From JAAUUJ01 sp964392245 (lineage in GTDB: Bacteria; Cyanobacteriota; Cyanobacteriia; Thermostichales; Thermostichaceae), in NCBI GenBank assembly GCA_964392245.1, contig CAYMOX010000011.1, positions 28,274 through 92,273 of the forward strand: a DNA stretch of 64,000 nucleotides, read 5' to 3'. This document shows positions 27,111 through 35,346 of this stretch, piece after piece. A program made the position numbers and the translations under genes. Positions within the stretch are counted from its first letter, which is position 1. Every line of letters begins with the position of its first letter. The notes under the pieces are model-generated. The model was not told where the DNA came from, searched no databases, and saw only the letters and a program-made list of their open reading frames with translations.

Positions 27111-27155
27111 TGACAACTCCCACCGCTAAGCTGCGCTGTAGCAGGGGCTTCTCAA
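27111..27155 (-). repeat. Right end hairpin of the IS element
   Basis: On the minus strand the tnpB 3' end reads CCCCTGCTA, then TAGCGG(T)GGG. These pair over 9 bp with one bulged T, followed by AGTTGTCA at the proposed end. The hairpin overlaps the tnpB stop codon. In related elements this region is both the TnpA recognition site and the scaffold of the TnpB guide RNA. Confidence 0.65.
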
Positions 27156-28391
27156 ATTCACAAATGAGAGTTGCTGCTTCTCAGGACTCGCATCCGAGTA
27201 TCCTCCACAGCCAGCAAACGCTAGTCCAAGCGTCCGTTTTGCCCGATTCAATATGTTGATTGCAGCATTCCAATCTCGATCCATCTCTAATCCGCAATGA
27301 GGGCAGCTATGAATCCGATCTACAAGCGTCTTTTGTACCCGTTCACCACAGCCCGAACACTCTTGGCTTGTACCGTTGGGATTTTCTGCAATCGCTACTT
27401 TGCCGCGTTTGACCGCTACTGCTAGGACGATGTTTAGAAATGCACCCCACGCTACATCTAAGATTGACTTAGCCAGTCGGGTTCTAGCCAGTCCTTTGAT
27501 GCTCAGATTCTCAAAAACAATCAAATCGTAGGCACCGCAAAGCCAATGAGAAACCTGATAGTGAAACTCTTTGCGTTGCCGTGCAACGTGCAAATGCAGT
27601 CGAGCGACCTTGTTTTCCTGCTTTTGGTAATTCTTAGAGCCTTTTTGCTTTCGTGCCAGTTTGCGCTGTTGACGGGCAAGGTTAGCCTGGGCTTTCCGGT
27701 AAAACTGGGGAACCTCAACTGCTTGCCCATCTGATGTTGCCAGAAATTTCTCCAGTCCAACATCTATGCCTACTGCACTCTTGATTTCATCAACTGGCAT
27801 CGGTTTGGGAACAGTGCCATCTTCCAGCGAAAAGTTGACATACCATCCGTCTGCTTTGCGAAGAATCGTTGCCTGCTTAATCGCAAATCCATCAGGGATT
27901 GAGCGATGCAGAATGACTTCAATTTCACCGATTTTAGAGAGCTTCAACACGTTCCCTGTCAGATGCGCTCCTGCTTTTGGTCCGTTCACCCTTGGAAAGG
28001 TAAACGAGCAGATGTCCCCCCGTTTCTTGAACCGAGGTCTACCCCCTCGCTTGCCCGTTTTGTCGGGAACCATCCACCGCTTCCATGCTTTGTCCAGTCG
28101 CATTAGGTTTTGTTGCTGGCAATCCGCATAGATGCCTTTGTATTCGGGAAAAAGTTCTTTAGTTTGGGGTAACTCCGATGCTTGAGTGTAGTAATCAACC
28201 CTATCCGCTACATTCCCAATCGGTTCCGAAACAATGCTGCATCGGTCAATCGGGCAGCGAGTTCGATTTAACCCATCAAGCCGTTGACCAAGCGCATAGT
28301 TCCAGTGCCGACGCAGCAATTCACCCCAGTTTTCTAGGGTCAAAGCCTGGCTGCCGGTCGGGTTGAGTTTGTACTGGTAAGTGAGTATCAT
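27126..28391 (-). CDS. tnpB: TnpB, RNA-guided nuclease family (IS605 OrfB)
   Basis: 421 residues. The N-terminal helix-turn-helix region is followed by the RuvC-like fold. The three catalytic acids appear to be present: Asp210 in GIDVG, Glu294 in VFENLS, and Asp371/Asp373 in MDRDWNAAIN. A zinc ribbon has Cys345, Cys348, Cys363 and Cys366. Characterised relatives are RNA-guided DNA nucleases that use an RNA copied from the element's right end; this copy has no frameshift and looks functional. It starts 23 bases from the divergent tnpA. Confidence 0.95.
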   Translation of the reverse strand: MILTYQYKLNPTGSQALTLENWGELLRRHWNYALGQRLDGLNRTRCPIDRCSIVSEPIGNVADRVDYYTQASELPQTKELFPEYKGIYADCQQQNLMRLDKAWKRWMVPDKTGKRGGRPRFKKRGDICSFTFPRVNGPKAGAHLTGNVLKLSKIGEIEVILHRSIPDGFAIKQATILRKADGWYVNFSLEDGTVPKPMPVDEIKSAVGIDVGLEKFLATSDGQAVEVPQFYRKAQANLARQQRKLARKQKGSKNYQKQENKVARLHLHVARQRKEFHYQVSHWLCGAYDLIVFENLSIKGLARTRLAKSILDVAWGAFLNIVLAVAVKRGKVAIAENPNGTSQECSGCGERVQKTLVDRIHSCPHCGLEMDRDWNAAINILNRAKRTLGLAFAGCGGYSDASPEKQQLSFVNLRSPCYSAA

Positions 28392-28414
28392 AGGAGTTAT
28401 GATAGCTTAGTGTC

Positions 28415-28819
28415 ATGACTCTAAATAAGGGTTACAGAAACGTTTACGACCTCAATATTCATTTAGTGCTGGTGACGAAGTATCGAAGGAAGATGATTAA
28501 CCGCGAAATTCTCAACCGACTGCAAGAGATTTTTTCGGCAACCTGCCAGAAGTGGCGTTCGGAATTGCGAGAGTTCAATGGAGAAGTGGATCACGTTCAT
28601 CTGCTGATTAACTATCCACCCGATGTCGAGGTCAGCAAGCTTGTGAATAATCTCAAAACGGTTTCCAGTCGCTTAATCCGAAAAGAGTTCGCAGATTTCG
28701 TTAATTCGGTTTACAGCAAGCCTGCTTTTTGGAGTGGGGCTTATTTTGTAGCCTCATCGGGTGGAACTACATTGGAGCAGTTAAAAGCTTATGTTGAAAA
28801 CCAGAAGTCGCCTGAATAG
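28415..28819 (+). CDS. tnpA: IS200/IS605 TnpA, Y1 HUH transposase
   Basis: A 134-residue single-strand transposase that cuts and joins element ends through a covalent tyrosine link. The HUH motif is His60-Val-His62 in DHVHLLINYPP, and the catalytic tyrosine is Tyr126 in LKAYVENQ. Length and motifs are intact, so the element could still be mobile. It is transcribed away from tnpB toward the left end. Confidence 0.95.
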   Translation: MTLNKGYRNVYDLNIHLVLVTKYRRKMINREILNRLQEIFSATCQKWRSELREFNGEVDHVHLLINYPPDVEVSKLVNNLKTVSSRLIRKEFADFVNSVYSKPAFWSGAYFVASSGGTTLEQLKAYVENQKSPE

Positions 28820-28871
28820 GGCAATCTCAGGGGCATTGAACCCCGTCGATTGGCGCTCCTATCCCCCATCA

Positions 28872-28893
28872 CCGCCAAGCTTTGCTGTGGCGG
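28872..28893 (-). repeat. Left end hairpin of the IS element
   Basis: CCGCCA (28872-28877) pairs perfectly with TGGCGG (28888-28893) around a 10-base loop. It lies 2 bases inside the proposed left end at 28895. Such a subterminal hairpin is the expected TnpA binding structure. Confidence 0.65.
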
Positions 28894-28895
28894 GA

Positions 28896-29422
28896 GTACC
28901 CCGGAGGTTTTGATGGATGAAGGAGAAGTCCGCCATCTGATCCAATCCATGGCACGGGTGGAAGTGCTGATCCATCTGGTGGGTGGATTTGCCATGGGAA
29001 AAACCCATGAGTACGGCTATGAGAACTGGCGCAAGGATTTTGATCTGAATCTGAACACCACCTTTCTGGTGTGTAAATACAGCCTGGCCCGGATGTGGGA
29101 GCAAGGGTATGGGCGGATTGTCACGATTGGTTCTCGGGGAGCGGTGCAACCAGGTGCACAACTGGCGGCCTACTGTGCCTCCAAAGCCGGAGTCGTGGCC
29201 CTCACCCAGACGATCGCTGCCGAAACCAAAGGCAGTGACATTACCGCTAACTGTGTGCTGCCTAGTCTGATCGACACCCCCAGCAATCGAGAGACCATGG
29301 GCACCGATCAGGCAGATCAGTGGGTGAAACCAGAGTCCCTGGCTCCGATCATTTGTTTTCTGGCTTCCGAGGCAGCAGGGGATATTCGCGGGGCAACCAT
29401 CCCTGCCTATGGAAGTATCTAA
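28896..29422 (+). pseudogene. Short-chain dehydrogenase/reductase, 3' part (interrupted)
   Basis: The remaining 175 codons of the split SDR gene. It contains the catalytic Tyr-x3-Lys (YCASK), preceded by the serine in TIGSRG, and NNAG-like and C-terminal SDR features. Spliced to 26921-27110 it gives an uninterrupted 238-residue protein whose junction reads CNLGTPEV. The fragment alone lacks the NAD(P)-binding loop. A strong GGAGG lies 5 bases before the in-frame ATG at 28912, so a truncated product could still be made. Confidence 0.85.
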
Positions 29423-29432
29423 CGTGGCTTGC

Positions 29433-29870
29433 CTAAGCCTTGAGGCGATGGAAAAGACGGCTGAACAGGGCCTGAAATTCCCCCAGGCGAGGCATAGAAT
29501 CTTCCCCCTCCAGATCACTCAGCAGGGTGCGCATTTCATCCAGGATGTAGGCTTCCTCTACAGAAACCTCATCGTCGGAATAGATCACTTTGGTGACCAG
29601 ACTTAACAGTTCATGCCGTTCTGCCTGGGTGGGGTGGAGCGCCAGGTAGTCAGACAAGCAGCGGCGATAATCTTCGGGGGAAGACGGGGAGCGGATCCAG
29701 GCTCGAATCTCAGGGTGATCCACCAGATCAAGTTCAACGATGGCTTGTTTGAGGGCTGGGAATTCCTCGGGTTGGATCTGTCCATCCGCCCAGGCGGCTC
29801 CAATCAGAACCTTGAGGGCAGCAACGGCCTTGTCCTGGGAGTTTGATGAGCCTGAGTATGGATCCGACAT
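29433..29870 (-). CDS. TerB-like protein
   Basis: A 145-residue soluble, mostly helical protein resembling the TerB/DjlA-N family. An acidic pair of helices (IGAAWADGQIQPEE and VIYSDDEVSVEEAYIL) places Asp/Glu where TerB binds metal. TerB proteins occur in tellurite-resistance and stress clusters; the role here is unknown. ATG 29870 is preferred over TTG 29888, which would overlap the cupredoxin gene. The two genes are 14 bases apart on the same strand and are probably co-transcribed. Confidence 0.8.
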   Translation of the reverse strand: MSDPYSGSSNSQDKAVAALKVLIGAAWADGQIQPEEFPALKQAIVELDLVDHPEIRAWIRSPSSPEDYRRCLSDYLALHPTQAERHELLSLVTKVIYSDDEVSVEEAYILDEMRTLLSDLEGEDSMPRLGEFQALFSRLFHRLKA

Positions 29871-29884
29871 GTCAGAGATCGTCC

Positions 29885-30331
29885 TCAATCCTGAATCAAG
29901 ATCGTGCCTACCATACCAGCTTCTGCATGTCCAGGAACAGTGCAGATCAAAGAATAAGAACCAGAGTGGAGGGGAATAAAGAACCAGTCGGCGCTTGCCC
30001 CAGGTTTCAACTCCAGATTGGTAACATGACCTTTGATTTCCACACCGGCCACCTCCAGTTTGCGGGTCCAGATCGAATCGGCAAAGGCAGGGGCGGTGAA
30101 ATAGTGCTTCAGGGGGCTGGGGTTGATCAGTGCCAGTTTGTAAAGTCGGCCATTCTCAAAGACGAGCTGATCCGGATGAAAGACAAGCTCTCCTTCTGGC
30201 CCTCCCAATTCAATGCTGATCGTCTCAGGGGGCTGTCGAGACAGATCCAGGGCATGAACCGGAGAGCTGATCCCAAGATTAAAGACAAGACTGAACAGAC
30301 AGATAAAACAAATGAGTCGGTGGATCATCAT
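29885..30331 (-). CDS. Secreted cupredoxin-like copper protein
   Basis: 148 residues with a signal peptide (about 1-27, cut after VHA). The mature protein has a full type 1 copper site: His76 in KHYF, then Cys130, His135 and Met140 in ICTVPGHAEAGM. Placement of ligands matches plastocyanin-like single-domain cupredoxins, but the sequence is not plastocyanin. A periplasmic or lumenal electron carrier or copper carrier is inferred. It precedes the TerB-like gene and diverges from mnmA across about 102 bases. Confidence 0.88.
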   Translation of the reverse strand: MMIHRLICFICLFSLVFNLGISSPVHALDLSRQPPETISIELGGPEGELVFHPDQLVFENGRLYKLALINPSPLKHYFTAPAFADSIWTRKLEVAGVEIKGHVTNLELKPGASADWFFIPLHSGSYSLICTVPGHAEAGMVGTILIQD

Positions 30332-30433
30332 CGGGGAATTGAGATCAATCTAATTCACCATCCTATTGAGTATTGGCGACTGCCAGAGGAATTCCCATAC
30401 GTTAGACTGGATTTTCTGAATGCAGTTCGGGCC

Positions 30434-31594
30434 ATGTCAGTTTCACCGTCCCCTTTACCGACAGCAGATTCCACACTCACTCCTGATCAGCGTCCTCCGT
30501 CTCAACGGATCGTGGTCGGGTTGTCTGGAGGTGTGGATAGTTCGACCGCCGCCGCTGTTCTCTGTGAACAGGGGTACGAAGTGATTGGCCTGACCCTCTG
30601 GTTGATGAAGGGAAAGGGACAGTGCTGCTCAGAGGGAATGGTGGATGCCGCCATGATCTGTGAACAGTTAAATATTCCTCACCACGTTGTGGACAGCCGC
30701 GAGCTTTTCCAGCGGGAGATCGTCGATTATTTAGTTTCTGGATATGGGGATGGCATCACACCTTTACCCTGTTCCCAGTGCAACAAAGCGGTGAAGTTTG
30801 GACCGATGCTGCAGTACGCACGGGAAGAATTTGGCATTGAACGGATTGCCACCGGACACTACGCACGGGTGGAGTTTGATCCGGTTTCCTCTCGCTATCA
30901 ATTGCTGCGGGCAGTGGATCGCAATAAGGATCAGTCCTACTTCCTTTACGACCTCAGTCAGGAGCATCTGGCGGGTGTGTACTTCCCCCTGGGAGATTGC
31001 ACCAAAGCCCAGACTCGTCAGATGGCCTCCCGCTTGCAGCTGGCCACCGCCGCTAAACCCGAAAGTCAGGATCTGTGCTTGATCGAGGCCCACGGTTCCA
31101 TGCAGGCCTTTCTAGATCTGCATCTGGGACAGCAGGGGGGGGATATTGTCGATCTGCAGGGGAATGTCCTGGGTCGCCATACGGGCATCCACCACTACAC
31201 CATTGGACAGCGCAAGGGTTTGGGGATCGCAGCTCCTTATCCCCTCTATGTTGCCCGCCTGGATGTGGCGATGAACCGGGTGGTGGTGGGACCACGGGAA
31301 GAAGTGACCCAGGCAGAAGCCACAGTGCAACGGGTGAACTGGGTCTCCTGTGCCTTACCCGCTGAACCCATTGCTGCGGATGTTCAGATCCGCTATCGCT
31401 CTGCACCTGTACCCGCTACCGTGACACCACTCGCGGATGCTGCCGGAAATCTGACCCGAGCCCAGATCCGCTTTCATGAGCCTCAGTTTGGGGTCACTCC
31501 GGGACAGGCTGCTGTCTGGTATGACGGTGAACGAGTCCTGGGAGGAGGTCTGCTGGAACGTTTCGCTCAATCAACAGCTGGAGGATCGATCTGA
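30434..31594 (+). CDS. mnmA: tRNA-specific 2-thiouridylase
   Basis: Makes 2-thiouridine at position 34 of Lys, Glu and Gln tRNAs. From ATG 30434 it has 386 residues. The PP-loop is GLSGGVDSS, the first catalytic Cys lies in PCSQCNKAVKFG, and the second in SQDLCLI; GHYAR is also present. An open frame continues far upstream over the cupredoxin gene but is not coding. The TGA shares its last base with the ATG of a tiny downstream reading frame. Confidence 0.95.
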   Translation: MSVSPSPLPTADSTLTPDQRPPSQRIVVGLSGGVDSSTAAAVLCEQGYEVIGLTLWLMKGKGQCCSEGMVDAAMICEQLNIPHHVVDSRELFQREIVDYLVSGYGDGITPLPCSQCNKAVKFGPMLQYAREEFGIERIATGHYARVEFDPVSSRYQLLRAVDRNKDQSYFLYDLSQEHLAGVYFPLGDCTKAQTRQMASRLQLATAAKPESQDLCLIEAHGSMQAFLDLHLGQQGGDIVDLQGNVLGRHTGIHHYTIGQRKGLGIAAPYPLYVARLDVAMNRVVVGPREEVTQAEATVQRVNWVSCALPAEPIAADVQIRYRSAPVPATVTPLADAAGNLTRAQIRFHEPQFGVTPGQAAVWYDGERVLGGGLLERFAQSTAGGSI

Positions 31595-31665
31595 TGAGCC
31601 TGATCCTGCTGATCCTGCTGCTGCTGGTGGCTGCATTTTTCCTGTTCATGACCCGATCGGGATAG
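31594..31665 (+). CDS. Possible 23-residue membrane peptide
   Basis: ATG 31594 overlaps the mnmA stop (TGATG). The 23 codons encode one hydrophobic helix of Leu, Ile, Val and Phe followed by a short Thr-Arg-Ser-Gly tail. GGAG lies 9 bases upstream. It resembles the size class of single-helix photosystem and cytochrome subunits, but I cannot match it to any named one. It could be chance; translational coupling to mnmA and a clean helix with a charged end are the arguments for it. Confidence 0.4.
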   Translation: MSLILLILLLLVAAFFLFMTRSG

Positions 31666-31713
31666 CGGTTCTGGCCAGCACATCAATATGGGACGGTTCC
31701 CAAGGTTGTTGCC

Positions 31714-32397
31714 GTGAGTTCCCTGAACATTAGCCTAGAACAGATCCAGGTCCCTGCAGGTCAGATGACACAAATTCAGGATCTGTCCTGGGCTGAGTTT
31801 GAAGCCTTTTTAGAGGAGCGAGGCAATGATAGTTTGGGCCGGATCCGTTACCGTGATGGAGTGGTGACGATCCTGTCTCCTGATCCTGAACATGAATTAA
31901 GCAAAGAGGTGATCGGGGATTGTATCAAAATTATTCTGCAGAAAACCCGGACCCCAGCTTTTCCTTTAGGATCCACTACCCTCAAGGGCAAGCCTGTAGG
32001 GATTGAGCCCGGTAGTTGTTACTACATTGAGTCAGCGGATACCATCCGAGCCGTGATGATTTCAGGACAAAGGAGCGTTAATCTGGAGACCGATCCACCT
32101 CCTGATTTGGCTCTGGAGATTGATGTGGCTAGCCTCACAGATATCGAAACCTATTTGCCCCTCAAAATTCCTGAGGTATGGATCTATCGTCCCTGTCAAC
32201 ACCAGTTAGATCTCTACTGGCTGATGGAGGAAAAGTACGTTTTGCAGGAGCAAAGCCTGCACTTCCCCATGCTTGATATCAAGAAGATCATTCCCGAATG
32301 GTTAGATCGGGCCAGGCAACAAGATCCCATGACCCTGGAGGTGGAATTTCGACAGTGGTTGGGGCAACACCTGGCTTCTCAGGATTTCGCGAACTGA
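31714..32397 (+). CDS. Uma2-family (DUF820) nuclease-like protein
   Basis: A 227-residue member of the Uma2/DUF820 family, which has a PD-(D/E)xK nuclease-type fold and is highly expanded in cyanobacteria. Visible are RYRDGVVTILSPDPEHE near residue 47 and DPPPDLALEIDVAS with the acidic pair near residue 135, followed by PEVWIYR. The usual catalytic Lys of E-x-K appears replaced (EIDVAS rather than EVxSPS), so activity is uncertain. The start is GTG 31714. Its 3' end overlaps menD by 19 bases, tail to tail. Confidence 0.88.
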   Translation: MSSLNISLEQIQVPAGQMTQIQDLSWAEFEAFLEERGNDSLGRIRYRDGVVTILSPDPEHELSKEVIGDCIKIILQKTRTPAFPLGSTTLKGKPVGIEPGSCYYIESADTIRAVMISGQRSVNLETDPPPDLALEIDVASLTDIETYLPLKIPEVWIYRPCQHQLDLYWLMEEKYVLQEQSLHFPMLDIKKIIPEWLDRARQQDPMTLEVEFRQWLGQHLASQDFAN

Positions 32398-34112
32398 TCC
32401 AGATGCACTGTCCGCCAGGCTGCGTCTTGTTTACGATCCGTTTTGATCTCCAGGAGCCGGATCCCAGTTTCGGGGAGGGGATTGAGTAGGGATGGCAACT
32501 GCTCCCAGGCTTGGATGCAGTGATACTCCACACCATAGGTCTGGCACAGGTGGGCAAAGTTCATCGGCTGAGGGGTGGCAAAGTATTTTTCAAAGGGGGG
32601 ATCAAATTCCGCCACCGGAAGCATCTCAAAGATCCCACCGCCCTGGTTATTGATCAGGAGAATGGTGAGATGACCTTGAACGTGCGGATGAAGTAGAAAG
32701 CCATTGCTGTCGTGCAGTAAGGCCAGATCCCCGGTTAGCAACACGGTGGGTCGGTAGCGGTGAGCGATGCCCAGGGCTGTGGAGAGGGTGCCATCAATGC
32801 CATTAGCGCCGCGGTTGCAAAAGGGCTGGATCTGCAGATCATTGGGTTGCCAGAACCATTCCACATCTCGAACTGGGGTGCTGTTGGCAATCAAGATCGG
32901 GGTATGAGCGGGCAGACACTGGGACAGGAGCCAGGCTAGTTTGGGTTCTGTCAAGTGGGGCATCTCAGAAAAGCTTTGCCCCATCCGAGATCGGGTTCTT
33001 GTTTCCGCTGCCAGCCAGGCGTCGAGATAGGGAGATGGAGGAGGTTTCTCGCCTGGGCTTTCTCTGCTGAAATCCTCCACCCGGATCCGCAAGGTTTGAC
33101 TGGGGCCATGGAGAGGATCAAGATTGCGATCACTGGCATCCACTACCCAGCGCTGCGGTTGAATATTGGCCAGCCAGGATCTTAATTCTTTGCTGGTGGG
33201 GAGTGCTCCCAGCTGGATCACGATGTCAGGGGCCAGAGACTTGGCCAGCGGGGATTGGCGCAGCATTAAGTCATAGGTGCTGATCAAAAAGGGAATCAGA
33301 TGATGAAAATTGCGCAGGGGGGATAACCCATCCGCCAGCACAGGCCACCCCAATCCCTGGGATAGATTCGCAACTGCTCGACTGTAGCGCTGCGGATCTT
33401 CTGGAGAGGCAGGTCCAGCGATCACAATCCCTTGCTTCCCTTGCCACAGCTCCCAGGCTGCCGGATCCAGAAACCTTTCCACTGAGGGTTGAACAGCTCG
33501 GATTCCCGACCAGAACTGGAGATAATCAAAGTCCTGGGCAAGCGCCTGCACCGTCGGATCCGGAATCGGGATCAGCGGATCTCGAAACGGGATATTCAGG
33601 TGAACCGGACCCGCCCCAGGCCATAGGCACCGTTCCCAGGCATGGAGGATCGTCTGGCGCAGGTAGGCTAACTGGGAGGTCTCTGCCGACGGTAAAGCCA
33701 GCTCTGCTTGCCAGTTAGGATAGTGTCCGTACAGCTTGACCTGATCGATTGCCTGCCCAGCCTGACACTGCCGTAACTCCGGAGGCCGATCGGCAGTCAG
33801 AATCAGCAGCGGCACCTGACTTTCATAAGCTTCGATCACGGCTGGAAAGAAATTAGCCCCTGCCGTCCCGGACGTACACACTAACGGTGTGGGGGATCCT
33901 GTTCGCTTGCTATACCCCAAGGCAAAAAAGGCTGCAGAGCGCTCATCCAGGATCGGCAGCACTTCGATGTGCGGATGTTGGGTCAGGGCAAACACCAGAG
34001 GTGCGGAGCGAGATCCAGGACAGATCACTGCTAGGCGTGTCCCCATCTGCACCAGTGTTTCCACCAAAACGGAAGCCCAGAGCAGGTTGGTATTGCGAAA
34101 ATCAAGGGACAT
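32379..34112 (-). CDS. menD: MenD, SEPHCHC synthase
   Basis: A thiamine-diphosphate enzyme of the phylloquinone/menaquinone pathway that joins isochorismate and 2-oxoglutarate. In cyanobacteria the product path leads to the photosystem I quinone. The 577-residue protein has FRNTNLLWASVLVETL at its start, CPGSRSAP, the glutamate in LDERSAAFFALG, and the C-terminal ThDP/Mg region GDLALLHDSNGFL with NNQGGGIFE. It diverges from the Mrp-type ATPase gene and no other men gene is adjacent. Confidence 0.96.
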   Translation of the reverse strand: MSLDFRNTNLLWASVLVETLVQMGTRLAVICPGSRSAPLVFALTQHPHIEVLPILDERSAAFFALGYSKRTGSPTPLVCTSGTAGANFFPAVIEAYESQVPLLILTADRPPELRQCQAGQAIDQVKLYGHYPNWQAELALPSAETSQLAYLRQTILHAWERCLWPGAGPVHLNIPFRDPLIPIPDPTVQALAQDFDYLQFWSGIRAVQPSVERFLDPAAWELWQGKQGIVIAGPASPEDPQRYSRAVANLSQGLGWPVLADGLSPLRNFHHLIPFLISTYDLMLRQSPLAKSLAPDIVIQLGALPTSKELRSWLANIQPQRWVVDASDRNLDPLHGPSQTLRIRVEDFSRESPGEKPPPSPYLDAWLAAETRTRSRMGQSFSEMPHLTEPKLAWLLSQCLPAHTPILIANSTPVRDVEWFWQPNDLQIQPFCNRGANGIDGTLSTALGIAHRYRPTVLLTGDLALLHDSNGFLLHPHVQGHLTILLINNQGGGIFEMLPVAEFDPPFEKYFATPQPMNFAHLCQTYGVEYHCIQAWEQLPSLLNPLPETGIRLLEIKTDRKQDAAWRTVHLDQFAKS

Positions 34113-34242
34113 CTCTGCAGGCTCCGCATCCAGGTTCTAAAGCCTACTATTCTCCCATCCTTGGACAAGGGGTAGAAGGCGTCTGGTTCGCAGATCGGCA
34201 ACTTTGGTCTAGATTGAGAGCAAAGACGTTACATTTTTGATC

Positions 34243-35328
34243 ATGACAGCTTCGACTCCGACGCTTGACGTTGCAACGGTACTGGCGGCCCTGCGCCCGG
34301 TTCAGGATCCCGAACTCCACCGCAGCCTGGTGGAACTGAATATGATCCGCAATATTGTTGTGGAGGCAGACCGGGTGGCGTTTACGTTGGTGTTGACCAC
34401 CCCTGCCTGTCCCCTGCGGGAAATGATTGTGGATGAATGCAAGGCAGCGATTCGTCAGGTGGCCGAGGTTGATCGCATTGATGTGGAGGTCACGGCTGAA
34501 ACCCGCCAGGCCCCTTCCCTTCCCGATCGGCAAGACGTTCCGGGCATCAAAAACATCATTGCTGTTACCAGCGGTAAGGGAGGCGTAGGCAAAACCTCCG
34601 TGTCCGTGAATATGGCGGTGGCCCTGGCCCAAACGGGTGCCAAAGTGGGTCTTCTGGATGCCGATATTTACGGTCCCAATGTACCCCAGATGCTGGGACT
34701 CCAGGATCAGCGGCTCAACGTTTACAAAGAAGCAGATGGCACCGAACACATTCAACCCCTCATGAATTACGGGGTAGAGATCATCTCCATGGCCTTTCTG
34801 ATCAGCCGCGATCAGCCCGTGATCTGGCGTGGACCGATGCTAAATGGCGTGATCCGGCAGTTCCTCTACCAGGTGGAATGGAGTGAATTGGATTATCTGG
34901 TGGTGGACATGCCTCCCGGAACCGGGGATGCTCAACTCACTCTGGCCCAGGCGGTGCCGATTGCCGGAGCTGTGATTGTCACGACACCCCAAACAGTGGC
35001 CTTACTGGATGCCCGCAAAAGCCTGCATATGTTCCGGCAACTGGGGGTTCCGATTCTGGGCATTGTCGAGAACATGAGTTACTTCATTCCTCCCGATCAG
35101 CCGGACAAGCAGTATGACATCTTTGGATCGCGGGGGGGAGAAACCGCTGCCCAGGAACTGCAGGTGCCCCTACTGGCCCGGATCCCTCTGGAAATTGCCC
35201 TGCGGGAAGGGGGGGATGCAGGGACTCCAATCGTGCTCTCTCAGCCGGAATCCGCTTCTGCCCAGGCCCTGAATCAACTGGCTAAGGTGGTGGCAGGCAA
35301 AGTCTCGGTTCTTGCTTACATGACATGA
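34243..35328 (+). CDS. Mrp/ApbC-family P-loop ATPase (Fe-S carrier)
   Basis: A 361-residue protein. An N-terminal DUF59/MIP18-like domain (about 1-95) has the conserved VQDPEL and PACPLREMI. It is followed by a P-loop ATPase with the deviant Walker A GKGGVGKTS and DADIYGPNVP. Relatives hold and transfer Fe-S clusters. The CxxC usually found after ENMSYF is absent; the segment reads FIPPDQPDKQYDIFG, as I recall for other cyanobacterial members, so cluster binding may use other residues. ATG 34243 is preferred over TTG two codons earlier. Confidence 0.92.
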   Translation: MTASTPTLDVATVLAALRPVQDPELHRSLVELNMIRNIVVEADRVAFTLVLTTPACPLREMIVDECKAAIRQVAEVDRIDVEVTAETRQAPSLPDRQDVPGIKNIIAVTSGKGGVGKTSVSVNMAVALAQTGAKVGLLDADIYGPNVPQMLGLQDQRLNVYKEADGTEHIQPLMNYGVEIISMAFLISRDQPVIWRGPMLNGVIRQFLYQVEWSELDYLVVDMPPGTGDAQLTLAQAVPIAGAVIVTTPQTVALLDARKSLHMFRQLGVPILGIVENMSYFIPPDQPDKQYDIFGSRGGETAAQELQVPLLARIPLEIALREGGDAGTPIVLSQPESASAQALNQLAKVVAGKVSVLAYMT

Positions 35329-35346
35329 CACAGGAGTCTCAAGGGT

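Larger units (their letters stand above)
27111..28895 (-). mobile_element. IS200/IS605-family insertion sequence (tnpA + tnpB)
   Basis: A 1785-bp element with divergent tnpA and tnpB, visibly less GC-rich than its surroundings. As tnpB points left, the right end (RE) is at about 27111 and the left end (LE) at about 28895. Both ends carry subterminal hairpins as expected for this single-strand transposing family, and there is no target duplication. Ends were placed by splicing the flanks: joining 27110 to 28896 restores the dehydrogenase frame and gives GTAC as the bases next to LE. Sliding both ends together by a base would also keep the frame. Confidence 0.85.

Noticed and set aside
29843..30433. 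N-terminal extension of MnmA by 197 codons
   Set aside because: The extra sequence lies over the cupredoxin gene on the other strand and does not resemble MnmA. The family start is at 30434.
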